From positions 62,001 through 126,000 of the forward strand of contig JAWKZP010000010.1 in the NCBI GenBank assembly GCA_041395905.1: a stretch of 64,000 bases of DNA. Reading direction: 5' to 3'. The translations under genes and the position numbers were made by a program. Every line of letters starts with the position of its first letter. Position 1 is the first letter of the stretch. The DNA comes from UBA7803 sp041395905 (GTDB taxonomy: Bacteria; Pseudomonadota; Gammaproteobacteria; Pseudomonadales; Azotimanducaceae). A model generated the notes under the pieces. That model did no database searches and was not told where the DNA came from. It saw nothing but the letters and a program-made list of their open reading frames with translations. This document shows, in pieces, positions 8,280 through 17,429 of the stretch.

Positions 8280-9305
8280 ATGACCAGCATTCGCGCCGTA
8301 CGCTGCCACGAAATCTGCGACGACATCGGCAGTGTCTGGCTCGATACGCTGGATCTGGCGGCCCCTGGCCCCGGCGAGGTGCAGATCCGCCTGAAGGCCT
8401 GCGCCGTGAATTTTCCCGATCTGCTCATGATCCAGGGCAAGTACCAGTTTCAACCGCCGTTGCCCTTTGCGCCCGGCGGTGAGGCGGCCGGCGAGATCAG
8501 CGCCCTGGGTGCAGACGTGGAAGGATTCGAGGTCGGCGACCGCGCGGTGGCCGGTCTGCGCTACGGAGGCTTTGCCGAGGCAGTGAACGTGGCGGCCGAC
8601 AGCGTGCGGCCGGTTCCGGGCACCATGAGCTACGCCAAGGCAGCCTCCTACCAGACTGCCTACCTCACCGCATACGTCGCGCTGGTGAAGCGCGGCGACC
8701 TGGTCCCGGGCGAGGTGCTGCTGGTACACGGGGCCACCGGCGGGGTGGGCATGGCGGCGGTGGACCTGGGGAAGCGCCTTGGCGCCACGGTAATCGCCAC
8801 CGGCGGCAGTGACGTCAAGCTGGCTGTGGTGAAGCGGCGAGGCGCTGATCACGTGATCAACTACACCCAGGCCGACGGCTCGCTGGGCGGCTTTCGCGAT
8901 CAGGTCAAGGCGCTCACCGACGGCCGCGGCGCGGATGTGATCTACGACCCGGTGGGCGGCGACGTGTTCGATGAGTCCATGCGCTGCATCAACTGGGGCG
9001 GGCGCATTCTCACCATCGGCTTCACGAGCGGACGCTGGCCGCAGGCCCCGGTGAATCTGATTCTCATCAAGCAGATCGCCGTGATCGGGGTGCGCGCAGG
9101 CGAGTACGGCCGGCGCGATCCGCAGCGCGGCCGGGAGGTGAGCGACGCGCTCTACCGGATGGCCGCGGCCGGGGAGATCGACCCCTATGTATGTGCCGGT
9201 TTTCCGCTGGAACGGGCCGTGGATGCCATGCGCATGCTCGAGCAGCGGCGCGTGATCGGCAAGGTCGTGGTGACCATGAACGGCTACGAGGTGGAGGGTG
9301 TCTGA
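8280..9305 (+). CDS. NADPH:quinone oxidoreductase, zinc-independent MDR family
   Basis: A 341-aa medium-chain reductase. The GroES-like N-terminal half lacks the zinc-binding cysteines. The Rossmann motif is HGATGGVGMAAVDLGKRLGA, typical of quinone oxidoreductase and enoyl-reductase members, followed by YDPVGGDVFDESMRCI. It starts 15 nt after coxM without a strong RBS and overlaps the next gene, so it belongs to the operon. A role in reducing or rearranging the product of the molybdenum hydroxylase is inference. Confidence 0.88.
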   Translation: MTSIRAVRCHEICDDIGSVWLDTLDLAAPGPGEVQIRLKACAVNFPDLLMIQGKYQFQPPLPFAPGGEAAGEISALGADVEGFEVGDRAVAGLRYGGFAEAVNVAADSVRPVPGTMSYAKAASYQTAYLTAYVALVKRGDLVPGEVLLVHGATGGVGMAAVDLGKRLGATVIATGGSDVKLAVVKRRGADHVINYTQADGSLGGFRDQVKALTDGRGADVIYDPVGGDVFDESMRCINWGGRILTIGFTSGRWPQAPVNLILIKQIAVIGVRAGEYGRRDPQRGREVSDALYRMAAAGEIDPYVCAGFPLERAVDAMRMLEQRRVIGKVVVTMNGYEVEGV

Positions 9306-10356
9306 GCGGCGTCTGTATTTCGGGCGTTGCGGCGCTCTGGTTTGGCTCCTGCTGCTCATGCCCGTGCCTGCCGCGGCCGCGGAACCGCGGCTCAACCAGA
9401 TCCAGATGATCGGCAGCCACAACAGCTACAAGCAGCGCATGCCGGCCGACCGTATGGCGGCGCTCGCCCGTGAGAATCCGGGGTTGGCCGAGGCCCTCGA
9501 CTACGCGCACGTGCCGTTGCCCGAGCAGCTCGACCTGGGTGTGCGCAAGCTGGAGCTGGACGTCTACTACGATCCGCGAGGCGACCTGTTCGGGCGCGCC
9601 GACGTGTCGGCCGGCGGCGGCGGTCCACCCGCCCGCTCGGCGTTTCCGGTGCTGCACGTGCAGAACCTCGACGACGTCAGCAGCTGTGTGAACCTGCTGG
9701 CGTGCCTCGGCCAGCTGCGCGCCTGGTCGGATGCCCATCCGCGGCACCTGCCGATTTTCGTGTCGTTCAATGCCAAGGACGACGTCATCGACCGGCCGGA
9801 GTTTCTGCGGCCGCTGCCGTTTGCCGAAGACGCCTGGCTGGCGCTCGATGCAGAGCTGCGCGCGGTGCTCGGTGACCGGATGATCACGCCTGCCGAGGTG
9901 CTTCCTCTGCCGCAGCCGGCGCCGCCGCAGTGGCCGACTCTGGACGCGGCACGCGGTCACTTCCTGTTCGTGCTCGACGAGGGCGGTGACAAGCGCCGCG
10001 AGTACGTCGCCCGCTGGCGCGAGCGGGTGATGTTTACCACAGTCGAGCCGGGTGAGCCTGGCGCCGCGATCCTGATCGTCAACGATCCCGTGGCGGACTT
10101 CGCACGCATTCGCGCGCTGGTGAACGAAGGCTACATCGTGCGTACCCGCGCCGATGCGGATACGCGCGAGGCGCGCAGCGGTGATACCACCCGCCGCGAT
10201 GCGGCGTTCGCCAGCGGCGCGCAGCTGATCAGCACCGACTACTACCTGCCGGAAACCCGGTTCGACCACGCCTACCAGCTGCAGCTGCCGGGCGGTGGCG
10301 TGGCGCGCTGCAACCCCCTGGCGGGCGCAGATTGCAGCGCCGCCGAGATCCGTTAG
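9298..10356 (+). CDS. secreted PI-PLC-like phosphodiesterase
   Basis: A 352-aa protein with a signal peptide (hydrophobic residues about 11-27, cleavage near AAAAEP). The mature part begins NQIQMIGSHNSYKQ, the N-terminal histidine motif of the calcium-dependent phosphoinositide phospholipase C family, then KLELDVYYDPRGDLFGR. The second conserved part, FPVLHVQNLDDVSSC, carries another histidine. It starts at GTG 9298, overlapping the oxidoreductase stop by 8 nt, with GAGGTGGAGG ahead. Substrate may be an inositol or other phosphodiester; bacteria rarely make phosphatidylinositol, so host or algal lipid is possible. Confidence 0.82.
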   Translation: MSERRLYFGRCGALVWLLLLMPVPAAAAEPRLNQIQMIGSHNSYKQRMPADRMAALARENPGLAEALDYAHVPLPEQLDLGVRKLELDVYYDPRGDLFGRADVSAGGGGPPARSAFPVLHVQNLDDVSSCVNLLACLGQLRAWSDAHPRHLPIFVSFNAKDDVIDRPEFLRPLPFAEDAWLALDAELRAVLGDRMITPAEVLPLPQPAPPQWPTLDAARGHFLFVLDEGGDKRREYVARWRERVMFTTVEPGEPGAAILIVNDPVADFARIRALVNEGYIVRTRADADTREARSGDTTRRDAAFASGAQLISTDYYLPETRFDHAYQLQLPGGGVARCNPLAGADCSAAEIR

Positions 10357-10370
10357 ACCAGGAGCAACTC

Positions 10371-11231
10371 ATGTCCATCGGCCGCATTCGAAGCATCCAC
10401 CGTTACCCGGTGAAGAGCATGCAGGGGGAAACGCTCGACGCGAGCGATCTGGGTACGCAGGGGCTGCCGGGTGATCGCGCCTGGGCCGTGCGCGACGAGG
10501 TACGCGGTGGCATTCGCGGCGCCAAGCGCTTTCCCGAGCTCATGGGCTGCGCCGCACGCTATGAGCAGGCGCCGCCGGCGCAGGGATCGGCGCCGGCGCG
10601 CGTGACGCTGCCGGGCGGGCGCGAGCTGGCGGTAGACGACGCGGCATTGCCGGGCCTGCTCGGTGACCTGGTGGGCAGCCCGGTCAGCGTCTGGCCGCTT
10701 GTGCCGGCCGATCAGCTCGATCACTACCGGCGCGGCGCCCCCGTGCTCGAAGACGGCGAGGCGGAGCTGCGCCGCGTGTTCGCGCGCACGGCCGACGAGC
10801 CGCTGCCGAAGCTGGAAGCGTTTCCGAGGGAGCTGTTCGAATTCGAGTCGCCCCCCGGCACCTACTTCGATGCTTTTCCGCTGCTGATCATGACCACCAC
10901 GGCGCTGACGGAGCTGGCGCGGCTGGCGCCCGGACATCGCTTCGAGCTGCCGCGGTTCCGGCCCAACCTGGTGGTGGAACCGGCCCAGGACGGACCGTTT
11001 CCGGAGCTCGACTGGGTGGGCCGCCGCATCGCGGTCGGCAGCGCCGAGGTAGAGGTGACCATGGCCTGCCCGCGCTGTGCCATGACGACGCACGCCGTTG
11101 CCGGCCTGCCGCGGGATCCCGGCATCATGCGCAGCCTGGTCAAACACACGGGCGGCGAACTCGGGGTGTACGCACGGGTGGTCAGTCCCGGCCGGGTTCA
11201 GCGCGGGGACTCAGTCACGCTGCTCGACTGA
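10371..11231 (+). CDS. MOSC domain-containing protein
   Basis: A 286-aa protein with the MOSC N-terminal beta-barrel (IRSIHRYPVKSMQGE) and a MOSC domain ending CPRCAMTTHAVAGLP. MOSC proteins bind or transfer sulfur at the molybdenum cofactor, as in the C-terminal domain of Moco sulfurase and in YcbX and mARC. A location at the end of an operon for a sulfido-molybdenum hydroxylase makes a cofactor-related or N-hydroxy-reductase role plausible. Start ATG 10371 follows AGGAG. Its 3' end overlaps a convergent small lipoprotein gene by 21 bp. Confidence 0.88.
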   Translation: MSIGRIRSIHRYPVKSMQGETLDASDLGTQGLPGDRAWAVRDEVRGGIRGAKRFPELMGCAARYEQAPPAQGSAPARVTLPGGRELAVDDAALPGLLGDLVGSPVSVWPLVPADQLDHYRRGAPVLEDGEAELRRVFARTADEPLPKLEAFPRELFEFESPPGTYFDAFPLLIMTTTALTELARLAPGHRFELPRFRPNLVVEPAQDGPFPELDWVGRRIAVGSAEVEVTMACPRCAMTTHAVAGLPRDPGIMRSLVKHTGGELGVYARVVSPGRVQRGDSVTLLD

Positions 11232-11486
11232 GTCTCGCGCAATCTCTTCGCGTTCCTGTTGATAGCGCTGGTAGCTGCGCTGGAACGCCGCTTCACAGTC
11301 GGCGCGCTCATCGGCGCTCTGCAGGCGTTCGCACTCCGCTTTGGCGCGCCCCAGGTCGACGCCGAACTGATAGTTCTGGCGGGCGCTGCAGGATGCGAGG
11401 GCGAGGCTTGCGACGATCAGGGCAACCTTCCAGGCGACGGTACCTCGGGCTGCGGGGAGCATGGGTACAGGCATGGGTCCAGGCAT
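11211..11486 (-). CDS. small lipoprotein, unknown function
   Basis: A protein of up to 91 aa with a signal peptide and lipobox (SLALASC), then a charged helical tail rich in Glu, Arg and Gln with two further cysteines in AECERL and ADCEAAF. It starts 3 nt after the quinoprotein dehydrogenase stop and is likely co-transcribed. Three in-frame ATGs within 24 nt could each be the start. The end overlaps the MOSC gene on the other strand. No family recognised. Confidence 0.65.
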   Translation of the reverse strand: MPGPMPVPMLPAARGTVAWKVALIVASLALASCSARQNYQFGVDLGRAKAECERLQSADERADCEAAFQRSYQRYQQEREEIARDSVEQRD

Positions 11487-11489
11487 GGC

Positions 11490-13529
11490 TCAGCGCGGCA
11501 GCGCGAACGCTACCAGGTAGTCGCCCAGATCGGACCCCATCCGTCCATGCCCGCCGGCCGCAATCACCACGAACTGGCGCTCGCTGCCGTCATCCTCGCG
11601 GACGCTGTAACTCATGGGCGTGGCCTGCGGTGAAGCGGGCAGACGCGACTGCCAGACGACCTCGCCGGTGGACAGATCGAACGCGCGCAGCGCGTTTTCC
11701 CAGGCGCCGCCGAGGAACACCAGGCCGCTGGCGGTGATCAGCGGGCCCCCGACGCCGGGCACGCCCAGCGCCAGCGGCAGGGGCAGCGGCGCAATGTCGC
11801 GCACGGTGCCATGCGCCACCTGCCAGAGCTGCGCCCGGGCGTTGATGTCGATGGCGGTGACCTGACCCCAGGGCGGGGCGGTGCAGGGCAGGCCCAGCGG
11901 TGACAGCAGCGTCTGCCGTGCCATGGCATAGTCGACGCCGTATTGGGGGCCGAGCTCGATGTCCCAGTCGTAGCCCTCGCGACCGTGGAAGTCTGCGCGC
12001 GCGATCAGCTTCACCCGGAACGGTACGTTGTTGCTGCGGGCGACGATCAGGCCCCGTTCGGGGTCCACGGCGACACCGCCCCAGTTGATGCCGCCGAAGT
12101 TCGACGGCGCGACCACCGTCCACTGCTCCGTGACGGGCGTGTACAGCGGTCCGGTGCGCGCCGACTCCAGCAGCTTGCGGCACTGGCCCTTGTCCCAGAA
12201 CGTCAGGCCCCAGGCATCGTCAGCGCTGACCTCGTCGGCAACCCGGAATGCCGGCGGCGGATAAGGTTGGGTGGGGGAGAGCTGCGCGGCGAGCGGACCT
12301 TCGCGTGGCACCGGCTGCTCCGTGACGTCGATGAGCGGCGTGCCCGTTTCCCGGTCGAGCACGAACACGAATCCCGTCTTCGTGCCCTGCACCAGCGCCG
12401 CCACAGGCCGCCCATCGATGGTCAGATCCACCAGAGACGGTTGCGAGCCCACGTCCAGATCCCAGAAATCGTTGTGCACCGTGTTGAAGTGCCAGACCAC
12501 CTGCCCGGTGCTGGCGCGCAGCGCCACAACCGAGGTGCCGTAGTAGTCCATGTCCGGCGTGCCGGGACGGTAGTAGTCCGGGGCCGGGTTTCCCGTGGGC
12601 ACGAACAGCAGGTCGCGGTCGGCGTCGGCCACCATGGGGCCCCAGACGTTGGGGGAGCCGAGCGCGTATCCCTGGTCGCTCACCAGACCGGAAGCGCGGT
12701 CGAAATCCGGCGGCGCGAGATCCCAGGCCCAGCGCAGCACGCCCGTGCGCGCGTCGTAGGCGCGCACCACGCCGCTGGGCGCGTCGATCCGCTCATTGTC
12801 CGAGACCGCGGATCCCACCACGACCAGGCCATCGACGACGGTTGGCGGCGAGGTCACCTGGTACTCGCCGCGCCATTCCTGCTTGCCCACGCCCGGATTG
12901 AGGTCGATCTGGCCGTCACTGCCGAAATCGGTGCAGGGCCTGCCGCTGGCGGCGTCCAGCGCGATGAGCCGGGCATCGTTGGTGGCGGTGAAGACCCTGG
13001 CGGCGCAATCGCGCCCGTCGTCGACCGGGCCGCGCCAGTAGGCGACGCCGCGGCAGATCAGCTGGTTGGCGTAGTGGCCGTCGAGGTCGATGGCGGGGTC
13101 GTACTGCCACAGCTCTGCGCCGGTGAGTGGGTCCAGCGCGATGACCCGATTGAACGGGGAGCACAAGAACAGACGGCCATCCACCGCAATGGGCGTGTTC
13201 TCGAAGGCCGTCGTGCTGGGTACCCGGCCGTTGCCGTCCGAGACGTCGCCCGTGCGGTATGTCCAGGCGGGTTCGAGCGCGGCGATGTTGTCGGGCGCGA
13301 TCTGCGCCAGGGGCGTGTAGCGGGCCCCGCTGCCGCCGCCGTACTCGGGCCAGCTGTGGCCCAGTTGGCGCACCCGTGCAACGGCCGTGGGATCCGGTTC
13401 GAAGCTTGGCGTGCAGCCGCCCAATGCGAGCAGCACGGCGCCGACAACGGCGCCAACGGATCGAGGCCACCGGGCGCCGACGCCGCGCGGTTCTGCGGCG
13501 GTGCACGCGATGAAGTTCGGGTTCGCCAT
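11490..13529 (-). CDS. PQQ-dependent quinoprotein dehydrogenase, lipoprotein
   Basis: A 679-aa eight-bladed beta-propeller dehydrogenase. The lipobox LLALGGC shows it is a periplasmic lipoprotein rather than a membrane-helix type such as Gcd. Early motifs WPEYGGGSGARYTPLAQI and EPAWTYRTGD, repeated blades (ALDPLTGAELW, AYDARTGVLRWAWDL, DLSTGEVVWQ) and WGPMVADADRDLLFVPTGN match PQQ-dependent glucose/alcohol dehydrogenases. There is no cytochrome c domain. Start ATG 13529 (MANPNF) follows AGGGAGC; the frame is open further upstream but not protein-like. PQQ synthesis genes are not in this window. Substrate unknown. Confidence 0.88.
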   Translation of the reverse strand: MANPNFIACTAAEPRGVGARWPRSVGAVVGAVLLALGGCTPSFEPDPTAVARVRQLGHSWPEYGGGSGARYTPLAQIAPDNIAALEPAWTYRTGDVSDGNGRVPSTTAFENTPIAVDGRLFLCSPFNRVIALDPLTGAELWQYDPAIDLDGHYANQLICRGVAYWRGPVDDGRDCAARVFTATNDARLIALDAASGRPCTDFGSDGQIDLNPGVGKQEWRGEYQVTSPPTVVDGLVVVGSAVSDNERIDAPSGVVRAYDARTGVLRWAWDLAPPDFDRASGLVSDQGYALGSPNVWGPMVADADRDLLFVPTGNPAPDYYRPGTPDMDYYGTSVVALRASTGQVVWHFNTVHNDFWDLDVGSQPSLVDLTIDGRPVAALVQGTKTGFVFVLDRETGTPLIDVTEQPVPREGPLAAQLSPTQPYPPPAFRVADEVSADDAWGLTFWDKGQCRKLLESARTGPLYTPVTEQWTVVAPSNFGGINWGGVAVDPERGLIVARSNNVPFRVKLIARADFHGREGYDWDIELGPQYGVDYAMARQTLLSPLGLPCTAPPWGQVTAIDINARAQLWQVAHGTVRDIAPLPLPLALGVPGVGGPLITASGLVFLGGAWENALRAFDLSTGEVVWQSRLPASPQATPMSYSVREDDGSERQFVVIAAGGHGRMGSDLGDYLVAFALPR

Positions 13530-13608
13530 GGCAGCGTGCTCCCTGTGTTCAGATCTGCAGTCGCGCATCCGCCCGATTCGGTTTGCAGCGTGCGCGCAGA
13601 AACCACTC

Positions 13609-14382
13609 CTAGCTCTGACCGGCGTCGACAAACTGCTCCTGCAGGCGCTGCATGCCGCGGATCCAGCGATCGTAGTCGCTGGTCTTGCGTTTGATGTACT
13701 CGGCAACGGTGGGATGCGGCAGCACCAGAAAGCGTTCCTCGCGCAGGGCCTGCACCACCGCTTCGGCAGCTTCCTCCGGCTCGATCATGCCGTCGACGCC
13801 GGCGACGCCCGGGCCCCCGGCGGTCATGGCAGTGCGTACCGCCTGTGGGCACAACACGGATACCTTGATGCCGTCGCGGCCGTGGGTGATGGCGATCCAT
13901 TCGGCCAGTGCCACCGCCGCGTGCTTGGTCACGGCGTAGGTGACGGAGCCGATCTGGCTCAGCAGCCCCGCGGCCGATGCCGTGTTGAGCAGATAACCGC
14001 CGCCGCGCGCCTTCATGCGCGGCACCAGATTGCGGGCCGCGTAGACGTGGGACATGGTGTTCACGGCCCAGATTCTGTCCCACACCTCGTCGGGCTCGTC
14101 GAGGCCGCGACCGATGCCGATGCCGGCGTTCGAGCAGAACAGGTCTATGGGGCCGAAGCGCCGTTCGGTCTCGTCGATCAGGCCCACGATATCGGCTTCT
14201 CGGCTGACGTCCACGCCCGTGCCCCAGCCGCCGATGCCGGCCGCCACGGCTTGCGCGCCGGCGCCGTCCAGATCGGCCACCACGACCTGTTTCGCTCCCT
14301 CGCGGTGAAACCGCTCGGCCATGGCGCGGCCGATGCCGCTGGCTCCGCCGGTGACGACGACGACTTTGTCCTGCAACTCCAT
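13609..14382 (-). CDS. SDR-family oxidoreductase
   Basis: A 257-aa classical short-chain dehydrogenase. NAD(P)-binding TGGASGIG (residues about 11-18), NAG motif CSNAGIG, catalytic Ser in NTASAAG and YxxxK as YAVTK. Asp at the end of beta-2 (VVADLDG) suggests preference for NAD over NADP. First gene of the minus-strand set with the quinoprotein dehydrogenase 79 nt downstream, so the two may act on one alcohol/ketone pathway. Divergent from the threonine dehydratase-like gene. Confidence 0.9.
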   Translation of the reverse strand: MELQDKVVVVTGGASGIGRAMAERFHREGAKQVVVADLDGAGAQAVAAGIGGWGTGVDVSREADIVGLIDETERRFGPIDLFCSNAGIGIGRGLDEPDEVWDRIWAVNTMSHVYAARNLVPRMKARGGGYLLNTASAAGLLSQIGSVTYAVTKHAAVALAEWIAITHGRDGIKVSVLCPQAVRTAMTAGGPGVAGVDGMIEPEEAAEAVVQALREERFLVLPHPTVAEYIKRKTSDYDRWIRGMQRLQEQFVDAGQS

Positions 14383-14471
14383 GAAACTCCCCCCGCCGCG
14401 TGCGCGGCAACATTAGACCTGGGCACCCGTGGATTCTATAGTGACCGGACCTGGGTTTCCCGGATTGGAAA

Positions 14472-15506
14472 TTGGCGTCCGAGTCAGGCATCCCGCAGGG
14501 CTCATCCAAACTGCCCGAGCGGCAGCTCGAATCTCTGTTCACGCTCGGCGAGCTGGAGCAGGCCCTCACGCTCGTGCACGGTTCGATGCCGCCAACGCCG
14601 CAATATGCGTGGCCTCTGCTGGGCGAACGCGCAGGCTGCGAAGTCTGGGTGAAGCACGAGAACCATACGCCCACGGGCGCGTTCAAGGTACGCGGCGGGC
14701 TGGTGTTCCTCGACGAGCTGGCCGCCGGTAACGAGCTGCCGCCCGGTTTCGTCACCGCGACCCGCGGCAATCATGGTCAGAGCATTCCCTACGCTGCGGC
14801 CCGCTTCGGGGTGCCGGTGACGGTGCTGGTACCAGAAGGCAACAGCCGCGAGAAGAATCGCGCCATGCGCGCCTGGGGCGCGCAGCTGGTGGTGCACGGC
14901 AGCGACTTCGACGAGGCGCGTGAAGAAGCGGCGCGCCTGGCGCGCGAACGCGGGCTGCAGTTCGCGCCGTCGTTTCATCCGGCGCTGGTTCGCGGTGTGG
15001 CCACCTACGCACTCGAGCTGTTCCGCGCTGCGCCACCACTGGACACGGTGTACGTGCCGATCGGCATGGGTTCCGGAATCTGCGGGCTGATCACCACCCG
15101 CGACCTGCTGGGGCTCGACACCGAGATCGTGGGCGTCGTTTCCAGCCACGCACCGGCCTACGCGTTGTCGGTGGCCCGCGGCAGCGTGGTGCAGACCAAC
15201 TCGGCGCAGACGTTTGCGGACGGCATGGCCTGTCGCGTGCCCGATCCGGCTGCCCTGGCGGTGATCAGTGCGGGTACCGCGCGGATCCTGCAGGTCAACG
15301 ACGACGAGGTGGCGGCCGCCATGCGGGCGCTGTTCGAAGACACCCACAATGTGGCCGAAGGCGCCGGTGCGGCGGCACTGGCTGGATTGATGCAGGAAGC
15401 CGAGCGGCAGCGCGGGCGGCGCGTCGCGGTCATTCTCACCGGGGGCAACGTCGATCGGGACGTGTTCGCCGAAGTGCTGAGCGGGCGCACGCCAGCGCCG
15501 CGCTGA
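14472..15506 (+). CDS. threonine/serine dehydratase-like PLP enzyme
   Basis: A 344-aa fold-type II PLP enzyme. The PLP lysine lies in HTPTGAFKVRGG, the substrate loop is TRGNHGQSI, and the phosphate/pyridine end is MGSGICG and LTGGNVD. There is no C-terminal ACT regulatory domain, so it resembles the catabolic or short anabolic dehydratases that make 2-oxobutanoate from threonine; ectoine-utilisation hydro-lyases are also similar. The start is uncertain: TTG 14472 opens the frame but has no good RBS. Confidence 0.82.
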   Translation: MASESGIPQGSSKLPERQLESLFTLGELEQALTLVHGSMPPTPQYAWPLLGERAGCEVWVKHENHTPTGAFKVRGGLVFLDELAAGNELPPGFVTATRGNHGQSIPYAAARFGVPVTVLVPEGNSREKNRAMRAWGAQLVVHGSDFDEAREEAARLARERGLQFAPSFHPALVRGVATYALELFRAAPPLDTVYVPIGMGSGICGLITTRDLLGLDTEIVGVVSSHAPAYALSVARGSVVQTNSAQTFADGMACRVPDPAALAVISAGTARILQVNDDEVAAAMRALFEDTHNVAEGAGAAALAGLMQEAERQRGRRVAVILTGGNVDRDVFAEVLSGRTPAPR

Positions 15507-15527
15507 TCAACGGGGAGAACGTTTCCG

Positions 15528-16520
15528 GTGCTGCACGAAACCGGCGCGACGCGCATCAGACTGAGCATCCCGCGGGCGCTGATACTGTGCTGGATGCTCG
15601 CACTGAGCGGCGCCTGCCAGCACGTGCAATCCGTGCAGGGGCACGCGCAGGGCGGGCTGGAAGCCCATACGGTGCTGGTGGACGGTCACCCCATGCGCGT
15701 CTGGGAGAAGCCGCGTGCCGAGCCCGGCGCCGTCATGCTGCTGCTGCACGGGCGAACCTGGAGCACGCGGCCGGATTTCGATCTGACCGTTGCGGGCGAG
15801 GATCTGTCGCTGATGGATGGCCTGGCAGCGCTCGGTGTGCGTGCCTATGGCATGGACCAGCGCGGCTACGGGGAGACGCCGCGCGATGCATCGGGCTGGC
15901 TCACCCCGGAGCGGGCGGCGCGCGACGTTGCCGGCGTGCTCGACTGGCTGCGCGGCCGGCACCCGGCCGGCACGCCGATCTACCTGTTCGGATGGTCCTA
16001 TGGGGCCATGCTCGCGCAGCTGGTGGCCCAGCAGCAGGGCGACGCGCTGGCGGGTCTGATTCTGTTCGGCTATCCGGTGCGGCCCGGCATTGCGACCGAG
16101 CCCGAGGGCAGCGACGGACCGCCCCCGCGCGTACCTACGACCGCCGCCGCCGCGGCCTCGGATTTTCGGATTCCCGGCAGCATCAGTCAGCGCGCCATCG
16201 AGAGCTTCGTCGCTGCCGCGCTCGCGGCGGACCCGGTGCGGGCCGACTGGCGCCGGCTGGCTCAGTGGAGCGCGCTGGACGGCAGCCGCATCACCGTGCC
16301 CACGCTGCTGCTCGAGGGTCACGAGGATCCGCTGGCGCTCGATGAGGTGCAGGCCGCGCTGTTTCGATCGCTGGCCACCGACGACAAGGCCTGGGTGGTG
16401 ATTCCCGGGGGCGACCACGCGGCTTTCATGGAAACGCCGCGCGCCTACTTCCTGCGGCACATCGGGCTGTTTCTCGAGCGCCTCCCGGGCCGTTCCATCA
16501 GGCCGGAGGCCGCGCCGTGA
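15528..16520 (+). CDS. alpha/beta hydrolase, predicted lipoprotein
   Basis: A 330-aa hydrolase with an N-terminal hydrophobic segment ending LALSGAC, a probable lipobox, so exported and lipid-anchored. The oxyanion region is LLLHGRTW, the nucleophile elbow FGWSYGAM, the acid region LEGHEDPLAL, and the histidine GGDHAAF. Start GTG 15528 follows GGGGAGA. The stop overlaps the start of the next gene, so the two are translationally coupled. Substrate unknown. Confidence 0.82.
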   Translation: MLHETGATRIRLSIPRALILCWMLALSGACQHVQSVQGHAQGGLEAHTVLVDGHPMRVWEKPRAEPGAVMLLLHGRTWSTRPDFDLTVAGEDLSLMDGLAALGVRAYGMDQRGYGETPRDASGWLTPERAARDVAGVLDWLRGRHPAGTPIYLFGWSYGAMLAQLVAQQQGDALAGLILFGYPVRPGIATEPEGSDGPPPRVPTTAAAAASDFRIPGSISQRAIESFVAAALAADPVRADWRRLAQWSALDGSRITVPTLLLEGHEDPLALDEVQAALFRSLATDDKAWVVIPGGDHAAFMETPRAYFLRHIGLFLERLPGRSIRPEAAP

Positions 16521-17248
16521 CGGCGCCCCGCAAGCGCTCAATCACCCGCGCCGACTTCGAGCGCCTGTGCCGCGAGTCCCGCGTCGTCGAATCGCACCGG
16601 CAGCGTCCTTCGGTGCTGGAGCACGAACTCGACGGCAGGGCGTTGATCACCAAGATCTGGTACCCCAAAGGCTGGCTGTCCTCCGATCGCCTGCGGCCGT
16701 ACGGCCTGCGCTTCGTGCGCTCTGCCGGGCGGCTGCGTGCGCTGGGGTTCCCGGCGCCGGACGTGACCGCTTACGGCACCGTGCTCGACTGTGCCGCCCG
16801 GTACGTGACCTACGCGAAGCTGCCCGGGCAGCCGTTGCGCTCGCTCGATGCGCGGCTCGACCTGGAGGCACTGGCAACGTTCGCCGCGCGACTGCACGAG
16901 GCGGGCGTCTACTTCCGCGCGTTGCATCTGGGGAACCTGCTGCACCAGCCGGATGGCTCGCTGGCCCTGATCGACGTCGCGGCGACGCGGTTCCGGCGCG
17001 GCGCTCTGGGGCTCGGCCAGCGCGAGCGCAACCTCGGCGCGCTCTGCGCGCACCCGGACGATGCGGAATTCTGGCTGGAAGGACGCTGGTCCGAGCTGGT
17101 CATGGCCTATGCCCGGGCGGCCGGATTCAACCTGCGCCAGGCGGCGCGCCTGCGCGATCGGGTGGGCCGCCAGATCCGCTACCGGCAGCGGCGCCGGACG
17201 CGGCGCGGCGCGCGGCGGGCGCGCCTGGCCGCGCTTGCGGGCCGGTGA
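16517..17248 (+). CDS. lipopolysaccharide-kinase-like protein
   Basis: A 243-aa kinase-fold protein of the type often labelled toluene tolerance protein in gammaproteobacterial LPS-core clusters. Kinase-like elements are LEHELDGRALITKIWYP (ATP-binding strand and Lys), VYFRALHLGNLLHQPDG (catalytic loop with HLGN) and LALIDVA (metal-binding Asp). The C terminus is very Arg-rich (RQRRRTRRGARRAR), which fits membrane or LPS association. It starts at GTG 16517, overlapping the hydrolase stop. No other core-oligosaccharide gene is next to it. Confidence 0.7.
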   Translation: MTAPRKRSITRADFERLCRESRVVESHRQRPSVLEHELDGRALITKIWYPKGWLSSDRLRPYGLRFVRSAGRLRALGFPAPDVTAYGTVLDCAARYVTYAKLPGQPLRSLDARLDLEALATFAARLHEAGVYFRALHLGNLLHQPDGSLALIDVAATRFRRGALGLGQRERNLGALCAHPDDAEFWLEGRWSELVMAYARAAGFNLRQAARLRDRVGRQIRYRQRRRTRRGARRARLAALAGR

Positions 17249-17323
17249 CGGGACGCGGCGGACACCGGCGCGCCGGGATCAGCTTGCGGGGCGCTGGGGA
17301 TTTGCCATAATCGGTCGCCCTGC

Positions 17324-17397
<74 letters not shown>

Positions 17398-17429
17398 TCA
17401 CGCCGCTCGTCCCCGCCAGTTCCGAGCGC

